NCBI RefSeq assembly: GCF_003097655.1
Contig: NZ_QCZH01000002.1
Coordinates: 62,001-126,000 of the forward strand
From: Flavobacterium laiguense
GTDB lineage: Bacteria; Bacteroidota; Bacteroidia; Flavobacteriales; Flavobacteriaceae
Reading direction: 5' to 3'
DNA: 64,000 bases
Both the position numbers and the translations under genes were made by a program. Position 1 is the first letter of the stretch. Every line of letters begins with the position of its first letter. A model generated the notes under the pieces. That model was not told where the DNA came from, ran no database searches, and worked only from the letters and a program-made list of their open reading frames with translations. This document shows, piece after piece, positions 1 to 8,428 of the stretch.

Positions 1-430
1 TTTTGGTGTCGAATTGGTATTTTCCTATTTGATAAATACTCTTTTCAATCGCCTTATTCTTATGGGAACGTCTTAAGAATATTTCAATTTTTAGTAATAA
101 TTCTTCGATGCTGAAAGGCTTTACCAAATAATCATCGGCACCCAAACGGAGACCTTTGATGCGGTCTTCTTTCAGTGTTTTTGCCGAAAGGAAAATAATG
201 GGAACATTGGCATCGAGTTTCCTGATTTCGGTGGCTAATTCAAATCCATCCATTTTTGGCATCATAATATCCAAAATACAAATGTCAAAACGGCCTTTTT
301 TGAAGGCTTCAAAACCAGATGCTCCATCTTCGCAATGCGTTACTTCGTACAGGTTTTGTTCTAGGTTGTCTTTGGTTAGAAATGCTAATGTTGCATCATC
401 TTCGGTATATAATATTCGAACTGGACTCAT
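1..430 (-). CDS. OmpR-type response regulator, C-terminus cut by window edge
   Basis: The gene reads leftward off the window, so only the first 143 residues are visible. They form a complete receiver domain: acidic pocket EDD at 10-12, phospho-acceptor Asp54 in ILDIMMP, and the conserved Lys104 in LVKPF. The sequence then enters a linker with the start of a likely winged-helix output domain. Its ATG shares one base with the TAA stop of the kinase gene upstream, so the two are translationally coupled and must be partners. The pair resembles the RprX/RprY type common in Bacteroidota (inference). The DNA-binding domain is outside the window, so the OmpR assignment rests on the receiver type and the kinase partner. 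Confidence 0.85.
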   Translation of the reverse strand, partial: MSPVRILYTEDDATLAFLTKDNLEQNLYEVTHCEDGASGFEAFKKGRFDICILDIMMPKMDGFELATEIRKLDANVPIIFLSAKTLKEDRIKGLRLGADDYLVKPFSIEELLLKIEIFLRRSHKNKAIEKSIYQIGKYQFDTK

Positions 431-1689
431 TAATTTTGTGGAATTAGTAGTGAAAAGGTACAACCTTTTTCTGGATTGCATTTTACGGTTATTTTCCAGT
501 GATGCAGGTCACACACTTTCTTGGCATAGTACAAACCCAAACCAAAACCAGTCACTTCATTGCTTTTTTGACTTGGAATTCTATAAAATTTATCAAATAT
601 AAAGGGAATGTTTTTAGAGGAGATTCCAATGCCATTGTCAGTAAAATCAAATTGTAAATGCTTTCCAACTTTTGCAATAGCGATACTGATTTCGGGTTTG
701 TTTTCACAGTATTTTATGGCATTATCCAACAGGTTGTAAACCAAATTGGAGAAATGAAATTCATCGGCTTCGATGGTAACTGCTGCTAAATTTGTTTTAA
801 TTTCTATTTTGGTTTCGGGATGTTTTAGTTTAATGTTCTCGATTACAGATTCTAGAATTGGCAGAATATCTAGCTGGTTTTTATTTAAAACTAATGGAGC
901 ATTGTCAGACTTTGCAACGGTTAAAATTTTTTCGATATGCTGGTTCAACTTATTGCTTTGGTCAATGATAATGTGGGTGTACTTTTCCAGTTTTTCATCT
1001 TGCAGAATTGGATTTTGCCTGATGAGGTAATTGGAAGCAATTAGTATGGAGGACAAAGGCGTTTTGAATTCGTGCGTCATATTGTTAATAAAATCGCGTT
1101 GCAAATCGGAATATTTCTTTTGCTGTAAAAGCGTAAAAATAGAATACACATAGACCAGTAAAATAACAATTAATGCAATCGAAAGCACAAACCAAAATCG
1201 TAAGGAACTGAACAAATAACTCGTTTCATTGGGAAACCGAATGGCAAAATAATAGACTAAATTTTTATGTTTTGGAAAATGTACAGAATGTTTGGTTTGT
1301 TTTTTTTCGGATAAGGAGATGTAATTGCCGTAGACCATTTCGTCGCTTTGGCAATTGTACATAGCATATTCAAAATCGGTGGTGATATTCATTTTCTTGA
1401 ACTCGGAGATGAGATAAAATTCTAAAATTTCGGGTTCAAAGTCGTTATCAATATTAACGATATAATAATCATTGGATATTTTTCGTACTGGATTTTTGCC
1501 AGGAAGTTCTTGGTTGGTTCCCTGATATAATTTTTTGGCTACTTCCAGTAAGGTGACGTGTGTTTTTTGGCTGAACTTTTTTTCTTCAATACTAAAGGCT
1601 TCTTTGGTCCAAAGCAATTGTGCCACAAGGATTCCTATAATGGCGATTAATCCGATCAGGATGCTGCTATTGAGTTTGTTTAATTTCAT
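430..1689 (-). CDS. Membrane sensor histidine kinase
   Basis: A 419-residue sensor kinase, partner of the overlapping response regulator. It has one membrane segment near residues 9-27, a periplasmic sensor stretch of about 135 residues with no recognised fold, and a second membrane segment near 163-186. The HisKA domain carries His206 in the HEFKTP motif. The HATPase domain has N box NLLDNAIKYC, G1 DNGIGIS and G2 GFGLGLY. It autophosphorylates and passes phosphate to the regulator encoded immediately downstream. There is no HAMP domain that I can see, which is usual for RprX-like kinases. The signal sensed is unknown. Confidence 0.9.
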   Translation of the reverse strand: MKLNKLNSSILIGLIAIIGILVAQLLWTKEAFSIEEKKFSQKTHVTLLEVAKKLYQGTNQELPGKNPVRKISNDYYIVNIDNDFEPEILEFYLISEFKKMNITTDFEYAMYNCQSDEMVYGNYISLSEKKQTKHSVHFPKHKNLVYYFAIRFPNETSYLFSSLRFWFVLSIALIVILLVYVYSIFTLLQQKKYSDLQRDFINNMTHEFKTPLSSILIASNYLIRQNPILQDEKLEKYTHIIIDQSNKLNQHIEKILTVAKSDNAPLVLNKNQLDILPILESVIENIKLKHPETKIEIKTNLAAVTIEADEFHFSNLVYNLLDNAIKYCENKPEISIAIAKVGKHLQFDFTDNGIGISSKNIPFIFDKFYRIPSQKSNEVTGFGLGLYYAKKVCDLHHWKITVKCNPEKGCTFSLLIPQN

Positions 1690-1741
1690 GAATGAGATTT
1701 CGGACTGTAATATTAATCAATATTTGGTTGCCTTTTATGCG

Positions 1742-1780
1742 TTAACAAGTCGTTAACAAAGATTGGATACCGCTTAACAA
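1742..1780. promoter_or_regulatory. Three phased TTAACAA direct repeats, candidate operator
   Basis: TTAACAA occurs at 1742-1748, 1753-1759 and 1774-1780, that is at 11 and 21 bp spacing, one and two helical turns. The block lies between the leftward kinase/regulator pair and the rightward DUF1573 gene. OmpR-family regulators typically bind direct repeats at about 10-11 bp spacing, so this is a plausible site for the adjacent regulator (inference). A -7-like TACTTTTG sits downstream at 1801-1808 facing the DUF1573 gene, but without a good -33 element. Confidence 0.45.
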
Positions 1781-1891
1781 GGAGGTTTGTTTTTCTAATC
1801 TACTTTTGAATGGATCAAATAAAACAAACCATTAACCAGAATCTGAACCATTTCGATAATTTGAGACAGGTTTTAAAAAAGAAAATAAATT

Positions 1892-2323
1892 ATGAAAATG
1901 ATTAAAATTTCAATGTTGGCATTAACTCTAGGTTTAATGTCATTTTCGGCCATCGCTCCTGTAAAAACGTTAGTTTCAAAAGTGGCTGTTGCAGCCTCTT
2001 CAATCGTATGGAAAAGTGAGACGATAGATGTGGGTACAATTCCACAAAACACTCCAAAACCTATTGTTTTCGAATTCAAAAATACAGGAAAAACAACTGT
2101 TCTGGTTACCAATGTGCAAGGTTCATGCGGATGTACGGCAACAGATTATACCAAAACGCCAATTGCTCCAGGGAAATCGGGTACGGTTACAGCAACTTAT
2201 AATGCGGCTAATGCAGGAGCATTTACCAAAACAGTATCGGTAACGACTAATAATGATGCGACTCCTAAAGTTTTGACCATAAAAGGAACTGTTGTTGCGG
2301 CATCAACTGGCGTGAAAAGCTAA
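1892..2323 (+). CDS. DUF1573 secreted protein
   Basis: A 143-residue protein with an N-terminal hydrophobic signal segment (about 1-20), followed by a single DUF1573 domain, an immunoglobulin-like beta-sandwich common in secreted Bacteroidota proteins. The hallmark region is visible: FEFKNTGKTT, then the GSCGCT turn near residue 73 and an IAPGKSG stretch followed by a TTNNDATP strand. No enzymatic role is known for the family. It stands alone, between the kinase pair with phased upstream repeats and a strong terminator, so it may be a target of that two-component system (inference). Confidence 0.8.
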   Translation: MKMIKISMLALTLGLMSFSAIAPVKTLVSKVAVAASSIVWKSETIDVGTIPQNTPKPIVFEFKNTGKTTVLVTNVQGSCGCTATDYTKTPIAPGKSGTVTATYNAANAGAFTKTVSVTTNNDATPKVLTIKGTVVAASTGVKS

Positions 2324-2347
2324 TTTTAGAATCAATAAAGTATCAGG

Positions 2348-2373
2348 AACCACCTAAAGAGGTGGTTTTTTTT
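2348..2373 (+). terminator. Rho-independent terminator after DUF1573 gene
   Basis: An 8-bp perfect stem (AACCACCT / AGGTGGTT) with an AAAG loop is followed directly by a T run. It lies 25 bases after the stop codon. Confidence 0.85.
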
Positions 2374-2699
2374 GTACATAACCCCTTCGGTAGCTGAGGT
2401 GTTTAATTACAGTTTATGTCAAAAAGATATAAATTGTTGCAGTCTATATAATTTAGTTGAATTTTTTTAAGGAACATGTAACTTGTTTAATTTTAAATAA
2501 ATAGATTCCAAAGTGAAATTGGAAAGATAGGATACGAAAAAAAAATAAGATTTAAAAAGACACTGGTTTAAAAAAAAAGGCAATAACAAGAATTGGTTTG
2601 TTAAACTCAAAACACAAATATTCAATGTGTTATGCTTTTTTTGTATTGTAAAAAAACAGTATATTGCGATACTATTTATGCCATAATTCTTCTAACTAA
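2374..2699. other. Intergenic region without recognised gene
   Basis: This is AT-rich spacer between the terminator and the hybrid kinase gene. It contains no convincing open reading frame. I found no full TTG-N19-TAnnTTTG promoter, although some promoter for the kinase must lie here. Confidence 0.5.
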
Positions 2700-4808
2700 A
2701 TGAGATTAAAATTAACGACTTATTCTAAATTGGTATTGTTGATCATTGGGATTTGCTCGCTTTTTATATTCCTATTTCTGTCACTTTACCTTTATACAAT
2801 CAAACAAGAAAACCAAGTTTTTAGATCAAATACAGATCAATACCAAACTGAAATAAACAGATTGTTTGATTTTAATTCGAAAACTCAAATTGTTACGATA
2901 AACGATCTTAGTTATTGGGATGCATTAGTCAATTTTACAAAATCAAAAGATACGATTTGGTTTAATAGTTACATCGTAAATGAATTTCCTACCTACGAAG
3001 TGGATTATATTGGGGTTTATGATTTAAAGAGAAAATTTATCGTAAATACGGCTAACCCTAATTTTAAATCCAAAGATTTTATTCCAGCCCAAGCTATGAT
3101 GTATTTGTATAAAAGCAAGTTTTCTAGGTTTTACATGCGTGTTCCCGAAGGAGTAATCGAAGTGTTTGGGGGAACTATTCATCCTTCAAATGATCCCAAA
3201 AAAGTAAAAACAAAACCATCAGGTTATCTGTTTATGGCTCGTTTATTGGATCAAAAATATTTTAAAAATTTAGAAGATATCTGTAGCTCCAATATTCAAC
3301 TTTTAAACAACGTCGTAACGGATACTAGTTGCAATAAAAAAGTAACTTCAATAATAAAACTTAGAGATGCTGATAATCTTGTAGTAGCCAAATTATTGTT
3401 TCAGAGACCTTCGTATCTCAATTTTGAAAAAACCAAAGAATTGCTGTTGATTATAGTAGTTGTTACCTTAATTAGTCTTATTGCTTCAATATATTATTCT
3501 AGAAAATGGGTGTACAAACCTTTGCGGTTGGTTACTAATATTTTAGAGACAAATCGTGAAATTTCAATCACTCTCTTGAAAAAAGAACCTGGCGAATTTG
3601 GCTATATCGGGAATTTATTTGATGATCATAGAAAGAACCGATTTCAATTGGAGAAGTCTAAAGTAAAAGCGGAAGAAAGCGATAAGCTTAAGTCTACTTT
3701 TTTAGCTAATTTATCACATGAAATTAGAACGCCAATGAATGCAATAATTGGTTTTTCTGATTTGCTTTTGGATGATAATATAAGTGAAGAATTCAAAAAA
3801 AAATACCTAAAAATCATTAAGAGTAGTGGCAAAAATCTAGTTTCAATTATTGAAGATCTTATTGAAATGTCAAAAATTGATGCCAAACAAATTACACCCA
3901 ATTACAAAGGATTGAATATAGAAAAATTTGTAAATGAGTTGTATAGTACTCTGAAAGTAATTATTCCAGAAGATAAAAAGGTTGATTTTTATTTGATAGA
4001 AAGTACAGAAAAGTTACAAAATGATATTTTAACAGATGAGGTTAAATTGAGACAAGTCATGGTTAATTTATTGACAAATGCCATAAAATTTACAGATAGA
4101 GGATATGTTTCTTTTGGCTACAGTCTAAATCATGAAATAAAGACCATAGAGTTTAGAGTTGAAGATACAGGTTTAGGAATTAGTGAAAAAGATTTAAAAG
4201 TTGTTTTTGACCGCTTTAGAAGAGTAGAAGATGATTATTCTATATCACTTAGTGGCTTGGGTTTGGGTTTGTCTATTTCTAAAGCTTATGTAGAAATGCT
4301 GGGAGGTAAAATTACAGTTGAATCTTTTTATGGTAAAGGTTCGGTTTTTAAATTTACCATTCCATTGGTTTATGATACTAACACTATTGATAGAGATTTA
4401 AAAACGGATGGAAATGTGCGTTTTGATTTTGGGTTAAAAACCATATTAGTTGCCGAAGATGATAATATTAATTATTTATTGTTAAAAAGGATATTAGAGT
4501 TAAAAAGTCATACCGTTTTGAGAGCTCGAAATGGTCTAGAAGCAGTAGATATAAGTACCGATAATGATGCTGTTGACTTGGTTTTTATGGATATAAAAAT
4601 GCCAATTTTAGATGGTTATCAAGCCTTCGAAAAAATAAAACAAGTTAGGCCAGACCTCCTTGTTATTGCTCAAACTGCTCATTCTTCAGTAGAAGATAAA
4701 GAAAGAATTATCAAGGCAGGATTTTCGGGGTATATCACTAAACCATTAGACAGAGAAAAAATCTATGAAATGATAAATGATGTGTTTCAAAATGAAAGTG
4801 TTTGTTAA
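2700..4808 (+). CDS. Hybrid sensor histidine kinase with CHASE4-like sensor and receiver domain
   Basis: A 702-residue hybrid kinase. Membrane segments at about 11-33 and 247-267 bracket a periplasmic domain with a CHASE4-like look (NDLSYWDAL followed by an IGVYD strand). The cytoplasmic part has a HisKA domain with His340 in HEIRTPMNA, a HATPase domain (NLLTNAIKF, DTGLGIS, GLGLGLS), and a C-terminal receiver with Asp631 in FMDIKMP and a Lys in ITKPLD. There is no output domain, so phosphate would go to a histidine phosphotransfer protein or another regulator elsewhere. The gene stands alone and ends at a bidirectional terminator. The CHASE4 call is from pattern only. Confidence 0.88.
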   Translation: MRLKLTTYSKLVLLIIGICSLFIFLFLSLYLYTIKQENQVFRSNTDQYQTEINRLFDFNSKTQIVTINDLSYWDALVNFTKSKDTIWFNSYIVNEFPTYEVDYIGVYDLKRKFIVNTANPNFKSKDFIPAQAMMYLYKSKFSRFYMRVPEGVIEVFGGTIHPSNDPKKVKTKPSGYLFMARLLDQKYFKNLEDICSSNIQLLNNVVTDTSCNKKVTSIIKLRDADNLVVAKLLFQRPSYLNFEKTKELLLIIVVVTLISLIASIYYSRKWVYKPLRLVTNILETNREISITLLKKEPGEFGYIGNLFDDHRKNRFQLEKSKVKAEESDKLKSTFLANLSHEIRTPMNAIIGFSDLLLDDNISEEFKKKYLKIIKSSGKNLVSIIEDLIEMSKIDAKQITPNYKGLNIEKFVNELYSTLKVIIPEDKKVDFYLIESTEKLQNDILTDEVKLRQVMVNLLTNAIKFTDRGYVSFGYSLNHEIKTIEFRVEDTGLGISEKDLKVVFDRFRRVEDDYSISLSGLGLGLSISKAYVEMLGGKITVESFYGKGSVFKFTIPLVYDTNTIDRDLKTDGNVRFDFGLKTILVAEDDNINYLLLKRILELKSHTVLRARNGLEAVDISTDNDAVDLVFMDIKMPILDGYQAFEKIKQVRPDLLVIAQTAHSSVEDKERIIKAGFSGYITKPLDREKIYEMINDVFQNESVC

Positions 4809-4815
4809 AGGAGCA

Positions 4816-4856
4816 CAAAAAAAGAGAATTTCTTAAATTGAAATTCTCTTTTTTTT
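4816..4856. terminator. Bidirectional terminator between convergent genes
   Basis: A 13-bp perfect stem (arms 4820-4832 and 4840-4852) has A runs on the left and T runs on the right. It serves the rightward hybrid kinase and the leftward aminotransferase, whose stop is at 4871. Confidence 0.85.
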
Positions 4857-4870
4857 GTGGTGTATTTTTT

Positions 4871-6205
4871 CTAAACCAAATGTTCATCAGCAATGGATAA
4901 AGCTTGTGAAATAATGGCTAATCCTTCGTCTATTTCAGATTCGGTGATGCATAACGGCGGAGCTATAAAAATGTAGCCCCAACGCACAAAAGTATATAAT
5001 CCCAGGGCTCTTAGTTTGGCAGCAATCCCGTTGGTTACTTTTAGTTCATCGCCACTGGCATTGTAGGGAGCGATTAATTCTCCCGTAGTTTTGTTTTTTA
5101 GAATATCTAAACATCCCAACAGGCCTGTGTTCCTAAAAGCCCCCATGCTTGGATGTTTCGCTCGCATTGCCTCGATTTTAGATTCTAGATAAGCGCCCAT
5201 TTTTTGAGTGTTTGCTATTAAACTGTCACTTTCGTAAATGTTTATTACCGCCAATGCAGCCGCCAAAGCTACGGGATGGGCATTGTATGTAAGGCCAATC
5301 ATCATTGGGGTATTATCAAATTTTGCCGCTATTTTATCCGAGACCATCAAACAACCTAATGGAAGATAGGACGCTGTTAATCCTTTGGCCATACACACCA
5401 TATCAGGGATAATGTCATGGTTTTCAAATCCAAACCATTTTCCGGTTCTTCCAAATCCGCTCATGACTTCATCGGCAATAAAAAGGATGTCGTATTTTTC
5501 GCAAAGGGCTTTAACTCCCTTTAAATATCCTTTTGGATAATGCAAACAACCAGACGAACCGCTTTCTCCTTCAAAAATAAAGGCTGCAATGTTTGTTTTT
5601 CCTTCAAAATGAATGATTCTTTCTACGTATTCAAGGCTTAAATTCAATTTTGTGGTCTCATCGAGATCTTTCATGCCAAAGAAATAGTAAGGATCGTCTA
5701 AAAGTACTGCATTGGGCATTTGTTGAGCATCATTGGCTAGTTTTCTGGGATCTCCACCTACTGACATTCCGCCAATTGAACCTCCATGAAAAGCTCGGTA
5801 TCTCCCAATGATTTTATGTCTCCCAGTATATAATCTCGCCAGTTTTATGGCATTATCTACAGAGGAAGTACCGCACAATGTAAAGAATGCTTTATTCAAA
5901 TCACCAGGACATATTTCGGACAATTTTCTAGCCAGTTTTGCTCTTATTTCGGTGGTGCAGGTTGGTGTTACAAAACTCACTTTTTGCATTTGTTCCACTA
6001 CTGCAGCGGTAACTCTTTGATCGCCATGGCCTATATTTACCGACATTAATCCAGATGAAAAATCGATTATTTTGTTGCCATCGTAATCGTATAAATAAAC
6101 ACCTTCGGCTCTTTCTATTGCTATTGGGTTTACACTGGCTTGTGCCGACCATGAAAATAAACTAAATTCTTTGCTGTCACTTATGATTTGTTCTTTGCTT
6201 AACAT
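4871..6205 (-). CDS. Class III pyridoxal-phosphate aminotransferase (omega-amino acid type)
   Basis: A 444-residue fold-type I class III transaminase. Visible landmarks are IDFSSGLMSVNIGHG near 47-61, the cofactor-anchoring Asp245 in FIADEVMSGFGRTG, and the Schiff-base Lys274 in CMAKGLTA. The family uses pyruvate or 2-oxoglutarate to deaminate taurine, beta-alanine, putrescine or similar omega-amines. It is the last gene of an operon headed by mmsA, 29 bases after a small GNAT. Beta-alanine transamination gives malonate semialdehyde, a substrate of the MmsA family, so a beta-alanine:2-oxo acid role is the most economical guess (inference). Taurine-pyruvate transaminase is an alternative. Confidence 0.85.
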   Translation of the reverse strand: MLSKEQIISDSKEFSLFSWSAQASVNPIAIERAEGVYLYDYDGNKIIDFSSGLMSVNIGHGDQRVTAAVVEQMQKVSFVTPTCTTEIRAKLARKLSEICPGDLNKAFFTLCGTSSVDNAIKLARLYTGRHKIIGRYRAFHGGSIGGMSVGGDPRKLANDAQQMPNAVLLDDPYYFFGMKDLDETTKLNLSLEYVERIIHFEGKTNIAAFIFEGESGSSGCLHYPKGYLKGVKALCEKYDILFIADEVMSGFGRTGKWFGFENHDIIPDMVCMAKGLTASYLPLGCLMVSDKIAAKFDNTPMMIGLTYNAHPVALAAALAVINIYESDSLIANTQKMGAYLESKIEAMRAKHPSMGAFRNTGLLGCLDILKNKTTGELIAPYNASGDELKVTNGIAAKLRALGLYTFVRWGYIFIAPPLCITESEIDEGLAIISQALSIADEHLV

Positions 6206-6234
6206 TGTTTATTTTAATTTGTTATAGTTTGTAA

Positions 6235-6684
6235 TTAGTTGACGGTAAGGTCGTAACTGTAGAGGTAGTCTTCCCTTACAAAGCCCATCTTGTTGTATAA
6301 ACCTTGGGCTACTGTATTGCTTTTTGCGGTTCGTAATCGTATGACATTGGAACCCAATTCTTTTGCGAACTCAACTGTTTTTAGAATTAGTTTTTCGCCA
6401 ATTCCTTTTTTTCGAATAGAAGCATCAACAAATAGATCATTTAAAATCAAAATTTTATTGAGTGCCAATGAAGAAAAAGTAACGTAAATAAGAGCGAAAC
6501 CAATGATTTTATCTGGATTAGCATCGTCGCTAGCGATGAAAATAGTAGCCTCATTATTTTCCATTCGTTCCTTTAGATATTCTCTGTGCTTTTCATAATC
6601 GGACGGTTTCTTATAAAAAACGACATATTGGTCAAATAAATTAGTCAATTGATCTAAGTCTTGTAGTGTAGCTTTTCGTATCAT
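6235..6684 (-). CDS. GNAT family N-acetyltransferase, small
   Basis: A 149-residue single-domain GNAT. The acetyl-CoA loop is seen in IRKKGIGEKLI (about 90-100), preceded by a LNDLFVDASI strand and followed by IRLRTAKSN and a LYNKMGF motif near the end. This RLRT...A..LY..MGF layout is typical of the amine or amino-acid acetylating GNATs. It is not related in detail to the three larger GNATs of the rightward operon. It lies between mmsA and the aminotransferase in one leftward transcript (57 and 29-base gaps). The acceptor is not predictable, but an amine or amino acid handled by the neighbours is likely. Confidence 0.85.
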   Translation of the reverse strand: MIRKATLQDLDQLTNLFDQYVVFYKKPSDYEKHREYLKERMENNEATIFIASDDANPDKIIGFALIYVTFSSLALNKILILNDLFVDASIRKKGIGEKLILKTVEFAKELGSNVIRLRTAKSNTVAQGLYNKMGFVREDYLYSYDLTVN

Positions 6685-6741
6685 AATGAGTTGGTTTTGT
6701 GTGGTTAGAAAATTAAATTTACAAAAAAAATTCTAAAATCC

Positions 6742-8199
6742 CTAGCTCATCCAGTTTGTTCCCGCTTCCGGATTCCATTTGGTGGTGGTTTTCTTTTCTT
6801 TGGTAAAAAAGCCAATAGCACTTTTTCCGGTAATATCGCCAGAACCAAAACGGGATTGATTCCACCCTCCAAAACCAAAAGGCTCTCTTGGGACTGGCAC
6901 TCCTATATTTATACCACACATTCCAGCCGAAGCATGCTCGGTAACATAACTGGCCAAACCACCACTTTGGGTAAAGACCGAACAGGAATTGCCATACGGA
7001 TTGGCGTTTTCTATTTCCAATGCTTCATCAATGGTATTCACGCGAACGATAGCTAGAACTGGGCCAAAAACTTCTTCTCTGGCAATTTTCATATCGGCGG
7101 TGGCATAGTCAATTAAGGTTGTGCCTACATAAAAGCCATTTTCTTTTCCGGGAACAGTAGTGTTGCGACCATCCAAAATAATTTTAGCACCTTGTTGTTC
7201 AGCCTCGGTAATATAGGCTTCAATTCTTTCTTTGGCTGCTTTAGAAATAACCGAGCCTAGAGTAGTTCCACATTGAATTTTTTGGGCATCAGCAATTAGT
7301 CGATCCAGTATCGCATCACAATTTCCTACTGCAATTAAGGTTGCTGCAGCCATACATCTTTGTCCTGCACAACCGCTCATTGAAGCAACAATATTAGAGG
7401 AAGCCATTTCAGGATGGGCATCGGGTAATAATAGGATATGGTTTTTTGCGCCTCCAAGTGCCAGTACCTGTTTTAAATTGTTACTCGCTCTTTGGTACAC
7501 AATTTTGGCGACTTTGGTAGAACCTACAAAAGTGACCGCTTGAATTCCGGGATGGTCACAAATGTTTTCTACGGTAGTTTGTGTTCCATTTATGATATTG
7601 AACAATCCATCAGGTAACCCAGCTTCTTTTAAGAGTTTGGCAGTATATTGACTGCTTATCGGTACCGCTTCCGATGGTTTTAGGATAAAAGCATTTCCAA
7701 GGGCAATTGCGTTTACGATTGTCCAATGTGGTACCATAGTCGGAAAATTAAAGGGTACAATAGAAGCTACAATCCCTAAAGGAACTTTTGTGGAAGAACA
7801 GAAAACACCTTTACTTACTTCCATGTTTTCACCATTCATAAATTGAGGTAAAGAACAGGCAAATTCAGTTAGTTCAATGGCTTTGTCAATTTCGGCTTTG
7901 GCTTCGCTATGAATTTTTCCGTTTTCTCTATGGATGATTTCGGTTAGTTCTTCGCTATTTTTTTCTAATAATTGTTTGTATTTATAAAATACTTGCACTC
8001 TTTCTTTTAAGGTAACTTTTTGCCAAGCCTTTTGCGCTTTTTGTGCTGTGGCTATAATTTCATTCAAATCTTCCATGGTAGATTCGCAGAAAGTAGATAA
8101 TTCCTTACCGTCTAAAGGGGAGATAATCGAATGGATTTTTGTAGAACTTCCAGTCTTAAACTCCCCATTTATAAAGTTTTTTACTTCGTTAAATGACAT
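6742..8199 (-). CDS. mmsA: CoA-acylating (methyl)malonate-semialdehyde dehydrogenase
   Basis: 485 residues from the chosen start. Family features are VPFNFPTM around 148-155, the catalytic Cys282 in GCAGQRCMA, and ALGGAKNH near 247-254, where the general-base Glu of ordinary aldehyde dehydrogenases is missing, as is normal for MmsA. It converts malonate or methylmalonate semialdehyde plus CoA and NAD+ to acetyl- or propionyl-CoA and CO2. An in-frame Met 11 codons upstream (8232) lies on or before the predicted -7 element at 8222-8229, so the start at 8199 is preferred. It heads the operon with a GNAT and a class III aminotransferase, which fits beta-alanine or valine catabolism. Confidence 0.92.
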   Translation of the reverse strand: MSFNEVKNFINGEFKTGSSTKIHSIISPLDGKELSTFCESTMEDLNEIIATAQKAQKAWQKVTLKERVQVFYKYKQLLEKNSEELTEIIHRENGKIHSEAKAEIDKAIELTEFACSLPQFMNGENMEVSKGVFCSSTKVPLGIVASIVPFNFPTMVPHWTIVNAIALGNAFILKPSEAVPISSQYTAKLLKEAGLPDGLFNIINGTQTTVENICDHPGIQAVTFVGSTKVAKIVYQRASNNLKQVLALGGAKNHILLLPDAHPEMASSNIVASMSGCAGQRCMAAATLIAVGNCDAILDRLIADAQKIQCGTTLGSVISKAAKERIEAYITEAEQQGAKIILDGRNTTVPGKENGFYVGTTLIDYATADMKIAREEVFGPVLAIVRVNTIDEALEIENANPYGNSCSVFTQSGGLASYVTEHASAGMCGINIGVPVPREPFGFGGWNQSRFGSGDITGKSAIGFFTKEKKTTTKWNPEAGTNWMS

Positions 8200-8221
8200 A
8201 ATGATTGTTTTTTGGTTTTTC

Positions 8222-8250
8222 CAAATATACAAAAATTAATAAAAAATCAA
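8222..8250 (-). promoter_or_regulatory. Promoter of the mmsA operon
   Basis: On the minus strand TATATTTG (8229-8222) matches TAnnTTTG, and TTG (8250-8248) lies 18 bp upstream, close to the Bacteroidota -33/-7 consensus. The predicted transcript would begin near 8215-8217, leaving a leader of about 16-18 bases before the ATG at 8199. Confidence 0.65.
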
Positions 8251-8428
8251 TAAATTTTTTTGCGTGTATTAAAAATATTGTTAGATTTACAAAATAATCG
8301 CATAGATGTTAATTTATTTACAACTATAAAAAGTTAAAAATAACTCTTCTATATGGGTTGTTAATTTAAATCCTGACCAGTTTAAATTATTTTGATTAAC
8401 CAAAACCAAAAACTAATCTACTAAAATT

